A stretch of 23,589 nt of DNA from Phaeoceros laevis (Eukaryota; Anthocerotophyta; Anthocerotopsida; Notothyladales). The stretch's first letter is position 1. Each line of letters opens with the position of its first letter. The stretch is taken from contig JBNGIQ010007603.1 in assembly GCA_049999765.1 (NCBI GenBank), forward strand, positions 1-23,589. Reading direction: 5' to 3'. Under the pieces are notes generated by a model. The model worked only from the letters and a program-made list of their open reading frames with translations, was not told the DNA's origin and searched no databases. The position numbers were made by a program, and so were the translations under genes. This document shows positions 18,821 through 23,589 of the stretch, one piece after another.

Positions 18821-20090
18821 GAACGCTGCTTTATGCCGAGGCGGCATCACCTTCACTGAGCAGCCGCTGGAGAAAAATGCCAAGCTCCACAAGTCGAGCG
18901 CAACACTCGGGAGAGTGCTTCAAGGATAACAGACGAGTTCCTTGAATTTGCCATTTGAAGTATGCTAAAAACCTTGCATTGAGCTTGCCAGGATCGATGG
19001 CACAGTGGATTGAATCACGTGAGCGCACGGGAGAGGGCGTTGAGCAAAACTTGTGAATGAAAGACGGTTATTATGGTTGTTCGCGCTCAGCGCGCTTATA
19101 GTGCTTTGTCTCAACGACTTTCATAACTATCATTTAAATACTAAGACTCCTAATACGAGTTGCTAACATTACCTCTACCAACAAAGTAAGCAATTGCAAG
19201 CTGCCTTAAAAATTTTCAATACAATTCTCTGCCGGTCTGTCTTGTCGTGTCGGGTTGGTGATTTGTTACTTTAGTATAAGCCCTAAATGTGGAACTTCAG
19301 CTTTGCAGATGGCCATAAATTACGAGGCAATGTGAGCATGCTGAAGGACAGTGGAGTTGGCACGGGTCCATGGCTGTCACACTACACTCAAGTCTGTATG
19401 GATCCACTGTTACCACCATAGGCACAAGTTTCCAATGCAGGGTTCTTCCCCAACGCTAGTTAACCTGCTTCAAGCCACTGCTGCTCACGCTACTTACAAT
19501 TTTCCACACTTGGGCCTTTGTATTTCATCGGGCAGACAACAACAACTCGGTTCAAGAGAGATCGTGCTGGAAGCAGATGGCTGGCTGGCCATGAGGCTCC
19601 CAAGGTTCTTGCGCAGATTTGGTGGAAACCTGACTTCAACTGAAGTTGCACCCAGCAACGTCTTCGAATTCCTAGCTGGGATCCAGTCTGAGAAAATGGG
19701 AAGAACCAGAAACAGCCTCATTTAATTTTCCACAGCTCACCAGAGGTATACATGCCCCTTGATATGCCCCTGGCATGGACCAACCGCTCAGTCCTCATCT
19801 GATGCCTCTGCCAGCAAGTGCCAGTGCCAAAGGCGCAGCCAGACCCACCCCATGCTCTCGCTCTACATAATGATTATCGGGGATGAATATAAACATAGAA
19901 AGATTCACTTGCGCCATCAGAAAACAAGAACTGTGGACAACATCGTCGCCCTGTAGCCCTGTAACATGGCGGCACGCAAAGAGCAAGTGATACGTGAGCT
20001 ACAACGTTGTAACATGTGACCTCTTGAAGAAAGGATAAGGGAAGGTGTCACCAAAACGATCACGACTCTCGTGTTGATGAGCAAGGACAG
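18821..20090. other. Spacer without a supported gene
   Basis: Open frames here (for example 19351-19725) show no clear domain. That frame contains ATAAHATYNF, weakly like the ITAHATIYNV of phytocyanin exon 1, which may be a decayed exon or chance. The rest is AT-rich unique-looking sequence. Confidence 0.4.
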
Positions 20091-20093
20091 TTA

Positions 20094-20403
20094 GGGCTAT
20101 TTCCCATGCTCACCCGGCCGGGCCCGGATGTCACGGGACCCAAAGGGGTGTCATTTTTTATGACCACTAGTAAGTCCAAGCCCCTTTTTTATCTCAACGG
20201 ATCTGAGCCGGTAGTCAAAATCTGAGCTTATGTGAGCCGCTAGTCAAAATCAGGGACGCCCGTGAATCGGTACCCCACTAAAAATAGTCGGGGAAGAAAC
20301 CCGAGCCGGCCCGGGTTTTGCATCACGTCCGTCCAAAAACAAGCAATTATTACAATCTCTTTTGCGGCCAAAACACCGGTCGGGCCTTCATGTGAAATGG
20401 CCC
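20094..20403. mobile_element. MITE, Tourist-like (PIF/Harbinger type)
   Basis: Termini are imperfect inverted repeats of about 28-30 bp: GGGCTATTTCCCATG on the left and, on the reverse strand, GGGCCATTTCACATG on the right, continuing into CCGGCCGG/CCGACCGG. The element is 310 bp and is flanked by the direct repeat TTA (20091-20093 and 20404-20406). A TTA duplication with GGGC ends is the signature of PIF/Harbinger-derived elements. It has no coding capacity. An internal tandem pair, GAGCCGGTAGTCAAAATC and GAGCCGCTAGTCAAAATC, is present. Confidence 0.8.
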
Positions 20404-20406
20404 TTA

Positions 20407-20635
20407 GGCTAGTAAGTCACAAAAAACAAATGACTGTAGTGACCAAGGTATGCCTTAAGTTCTTCATGATTTTGCCCATGGTAAACTGCGAGTTACAAAT
20501 GATGGTGATGGCTGCTTGATTGATTTTGACCAAGAACGGATCATGCTTTTCCTTAGGGTTGTCCTGCCTGCAAACCCAAAACCACATAGGAAAAGCCGTC
20601 CGGCCTTTGGATTGGTAAGTTTACTCTATGTCACC
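20407..20635. other. Spacer between MITE and palindrome
   Basis: No gene or repeat is recognised. Confidence 0.4.
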
Positions 20636-21203
20636 GTGATGGGGGAGGTCTAGATATGCAACCTGCCGTTTGTTTCTTCTCAAAGCCCGCTCGATGGTGG
20701 CCTCTTTCCCATCCAATTTCCAAGAGGTGCGCTCTAAAGAAATCGCCTCAAGGTTGGTGTTGACTATCGACGTCTGCACTATCTCTCCTTTCTCCTCTCC
20801 CACTTCTTTGAGTTCTATCTTGAGCTTCTTCCAGGCGTCTTCTAAGTCTTGCACTTCTTGCTTATAATAGCCCATTAACTTGAATTGTTGTTGCATAAAA
20901 GGGAGGCAACTCAAAGAAGACCTTTGTCACAAACTTACTTTGCTCCCTTTTATGCAACAACAATTCAAGTTAATGGGCTCTTACAAGCAAGAAGTGCGGG
21001 ACTTAGAAGACGCCTTGAAGAAGCTCAAGAAAGAAGTGGGAGAGGAGAAAGGAGAGATAGTGCAGATGTTGATAGTCAACACCGATCTTGAGGCAATTTC
21101 TTTAGAGCACACCTCCTAGAAATTGGACGGGAAAGAGGCCACCATCGAGCAGGCTTTGAGAAGAAACAAACGGCAGGTTGCATATCTGGACCTCCTCCAT
21201 CAC
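20636..21203. repeat. Long palindrome of two inverted coiled-coil gene fragments
   Basis: The left arm (20636-20905) and right arm (20943-21203) are reverse complements at roughly 90 percent identity, with a single 9-bp deletion in the right arm and a loop of about 37 bp. Each arm, read outward from the loop, encodes a charged helical segment: FMQQQFKLMGYYKQEVQDLE on the minus strand and FMQQQFKLMGSYKQEVRDLE on the plus strand, then a Lys/Glu-rich coiled coil and LEAISLE. The right copy has a TAG at 21117-21119; the left stays open to 20621. I do not know the parent protein. A transcript through the whole would fold into a long hairpin. Confidence 0.9.
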
Positions 21204-21726
21204 TCTTGATCAAGAAGAGGATGCTCGGCTTCAAGAGTCAATTAATCAAGAGTCACAATTGGCTTCACATCCTTCATAAATTCATGCTCTAGTGAAAGGA
21301 CCCACATGCATCACTTTCCATTCCAAAAAGGATAAGGTATAATGAAAAAACTCACACCTTCACAATGTACACATCTATAGTTGGATTTCCTTACAACCAT
21401 AAAATGCTCAAGGGCCAATCCAAAATCCTCACTTCTCACAAATATCGTACGACCAAAAAAATCTGCGCAATAGCAGTAAAAACAATCATTAGATTTCAAT
21501 ATAACTCAAGCTTGCATCAACCACATTCTCCATACTAATCATTATGGAGGTTCTACATGAAGGAAACACCTTGCAATGGAAGAACTCTACTACTACTGCT
21601 ACTCTCAAAACAGTCTTACACAGATAGCCCATCCAACTTCTCCTTATATTGCAAGTTTCTATATAGCCACCCACATCTACAGTATGGGAGCATATGAAAG
21701 GTATTGTAAAAAACAAAACACATAGA
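21204..21726. other. AT-rich spacer
   Basis: No supported gene. A minus-strand open frame, 21489-21755, has no domain I can name. Confidence 0.4.
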
Positions 21727-21988
21727 CTTCTCGACATGTTGATAATATGCTCCATTTCATTGTACGAGACATTGAGAAGACAATGATATGGGGGGGGGAA
21801 GGAAATCTCTTATCAATTTAATTAATAGTCATTTAGCCAGCGAGATCTATTCCATCGAAGTATTAGAGCACCGAGTCTATTCTATCGAGATAGGACTAGA
21901 AAATTGTTTTTAAAGAAATATATAAATCTCTCAAGATATTGATCATGTGGTCTATTCCATTGTATGAGACATTGAAAAGGTAATGATG
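21727..21988. repeat. Diverged direct repeats in AT-rich DNA
   Basis: A segment of about 58 bp at 21730-21787 resembles 21930-21988 at roughly three quarters identity (both contain TTGTAYGAGACATTGARAAG). Between them GAGATCTATTCCATCGA and GAGTCTATTCTATCGA form another pair. It looks like an old tandem or transposon relic. Confidence 0.5.
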
Positions 21989-22284
21989 AAAGTGTTACAA
22001 ATTTGATTCAAGAGCATATTAAGGTCATTCATCTTGGCTATCCCTGCAGATTGGATAGCTAATAAGATGAAGGTCATCCTTAAAGTTTTTTGTTTATAGT
22101 AATCATGTGCCCTTACTTTTGAAGTTGATCCCACAAGTAGGGTTGAGATTACTTCTAATCTAATAGATAAAATACCATTCACCATATGGGCCACTTTGTC
22201 ACTTAAGAAGAACAACAATTACAACATAGATAACATTTCCCTCAATTATGAACTTTGCTTGAAGTGCAGCCCCAAAGCAGCCAG

Positions 22285-22371
22285 TCCATGCTCGTACATA
22301 GTTGATCTTTCCTCATTTCATGGTTACTCCATGCTGGTACATAGTTATCACTTTCCTCATTTCATGATTAC
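22285..22371. repeat. 43/44-bp tandem duplication at the edge of the phytocyanin fragment
   Basis: Units 22285-22327 and 22328-22371 each run from TCCATGCT through TACATAGTT to TTTCCTCATTTCATG and a final TTAC, with a few substitutions. The right unit ends four bases before homology to phytocyanin copy 1 begins. Confidence 0.85.
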
Positions 22372-22375
22372 TCTA

Positions 22376-22942
22376 CCTGCATGATGCTGGCTTGCATGAC
22401 ATTTGCGGGGTTCTGAATTCGAAAGACACCTGCAACCATTCATGATGTTGTGCTGCCTCGTACCTGGCAGATTTCGACTACGACCTCAGCGTGCACGATG
22501 TGTGGACGTTCGAGGACCAGGCGAGCTTCGTCGCCTGCAAATTCTCGGGCACCAATGCAACCTGTTGGGCCGGTGGTACTCCACCTACCTGACGCTCAAC
22601 CCCGGTGATCCCGGCAGCTGCAACACCGTCTACTTCGGGAGCTCCAATGGGAGTGACTGCCGCAACGGCATGAGCTTCTCCGTGACATACGAAACCTATC
22701 CGTATTCTGAATCAGGCTGTAAGGTTTCACCACTGTTTAAATTTCCTGCCCTTCAGCTTGCAATTGCCCCTGATAGCAAATGCCCCCTTGCTCGCAAATA
22801 TATGCTTGATGTTGCTGCAAGCTTCTGAAGTCATCTAGCTAGTTCTCTGTATGTCTGTCAGTGCCCAAAAGTTTCAATACATGCATGTGACATGTTCAAA
22901 TAATTTCCTCCACTGGCAGGTTTTTCAAGCGCATCCCCTCCC
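22376..22942 (+). pseudogene. Truncated phytocyanin-like pseudogene, copy 3
   Basis: Homologous at high identity to 15379-15934 of copy 1. It contains most of intron 1, all of exon 2, intron 2 and the first bases of exon 3. Exon 1 with the signal peptide, the transmembrane exon and the tail are missing. Within exon 2 the frame shifts near 22550-22562 (after KFSGTNA), so the domain cannot be read through even though the second half (GRWYSTYLTLNPGDPG to TYPYSESG) is intact in the other frame. Introns are as similar as exons, which points to recent segmental duplication or gene conversion. The right edge falls in the Pro-rich exon at CATCCCCTCCC. Confidence 0.9.
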
Positions 22943-23188
22943 AGTGAGATCATCAAGTCGACGTCGTCGCCCCAACACCAGATTTTTTTCAGCCCCGCAT
23001 ACCCGAGTGACTCTGTACAGCAGAGAGCTCGAGGAGGACACACGAGATTGTTTCTCCGCCAAGACGGTCAAAGCGTCCACTGCTGGACCTAGCTGACCAT
23101 TCTCACAAAGTTGTTCGATTACAGCCTGAGCCGTTCCGTGCCCTTGGCACTCTGGCACCGTCGGAGCAGCAGCATTATGATGCAACAA
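22943..23188. other. Spacer after the phytocyanin fragment
   Basis: Sequence unlike copy 1 begins abruptly at 22943. The open frame to 23096 is Arg/Ser-rich without a known domain. No gene is supported. Confidence 0.45.
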
Positions 23189-23532
23189 TGATGGTTGCCG
23201 CTTTTGAAGAGTTCTGATTCCGTATTGGCTTGGACATAGGGTCCTTCAGGATCTTGTCATCACATGGCGGATGAGTGCTCCTCTATCTCGAATAGAAGGT
23301 CTGTGACTCTGTGACTGCTGAGAGTTCCTTCTTGTCTTGAGTACTTGTCACTGCCTAAGATTTTCTCTGATATGATTAGGACAGAGTAGCCCTTCGTTGT
23401 TTTGCTGGTGCAACACTATGCTCTTGCAACTTGACTATGCAAATCATTCCTGCCTTGGAAAGTCACTTCGACTTGGAAGTGACTTGGAACAGTAGTGGTG
23501 GACGACGCTATTACCGCCCTTTTCTAAAGTGC
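23189..23532 (-). repeat. Right arm of the roughly 350-bp inverted dispersed repeat
   Basis: The reverse complement matches 10548-10910, including the hairpin AAGTCACTTC-GACTTG-GAAGTGACTT (23460-23485). Similarity fades at the CTAAAGTGC end on the right and at the GATGGTTG end on the left. The remaining 57 bp to the window end show only weak resemblance to the left flank of the other arm. Confidence 0.85.
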
Positions 23533-23589
23533 CCTGATCTGCGTGCAGTCAGACAGCATTTTAGCATCTAGAAACCTGTATACTGAATA

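Noticed and set aside
19351-19725. Frame containing ATAAHATYNF as a lost phytocyanin exon 1
   Set aside because: Only about ten residues match, the rest does not follow the domain, and the codon use is unlike the other copies.
21489-22218. Minus-strand frames as retrotransposon polymerase remnants
   Set aside because: I could not find reverse transcriptase, integrase or RNase H motifs; only diverged direct repeats are visible.
1-23589. tRNA, rRNA or CRISPR arrays
   Set aside because: No cloverleaf, rRNA core or regularly spaced repeat-spacer pattern was seen by eye, though a covariance-model scan was not possible.

Overview
The window looks like nuclear DNA of a land plant. The readable genes belong to plant families: a wall-associated-kinase-like receptor kinase, two germin-like proteins, membrane-anchored phytocyanin (early-nodulin-like) proteins and a PLS-type pentatricopeptide remnant. 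Introns carry GT-AG ends and are short (about 50 to 210 bp). Coding exons are GC-rich and lie in AT-richer, repeat-rich spacer. Together with the abundant pentatricopeptide sequence this fits a seed-free plant (lycophyte, fern or bryophyte), but that placement is only a guess. A run of exactly 100 N (1323-1422) is an assembly gap.

Layout: (1) 1-1.1 kb, AT-rich flank and a small secreted cysteine-containing protein of unknown family. (2) 2.0-3.4 kb, a two-exon receptor-like kinase whose ectodomain is not visible. (3) 4.6-6.9 kb, an unusual protein that joins an E2-ubiquitin-conjugating-like fold without the active cysteine to an F-box and a long C-terminal region; its frame is broken near 6.0 kb. 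(4) 7.5-10.05 kb, two intronless germin-like genes transcribed away from each other from a 1.16-kb shared upstream region. (5) 10.5-14 kb, gene-poor DNA made of repeats, palindromes and gene scraps, including a 272-bp copy of the F-box region of the gene at 4.6 kb. (6) 14.5-23 kb, a tandem array of phytocyanin-like genes. Two copies are intact with four exons each; the third is broken, with its upstream repeat at 18.73 kb and its body at 22.4 kb, separated by about 3.5 kb. That interval holds a Tourist/PIF-Harbinger-like MITE and a 270-bp-arm palindrome made from two inverted copies of a coiled-coil gene fragment.

Themes: several genes point to the cell surface and wall (receptor kinase, germin-like proteins, phytocyanin-like proteins), which is common in plant genomes and does not by itself show a joint pathway. 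The second half has been rearranged repeatedly: segmental copies, a roughly 350-bp inverted repeat at 10.55 and 23.19 kb that brackets the rearranged region, and small tandem duplications. The best candidates for something undescribed are the E2-like/F-box fusion, the long-hairpin locus at 20.6-21.2 kb, and the split third phytocyanin unit. All family assignments were made by reading motifs, without database searches.
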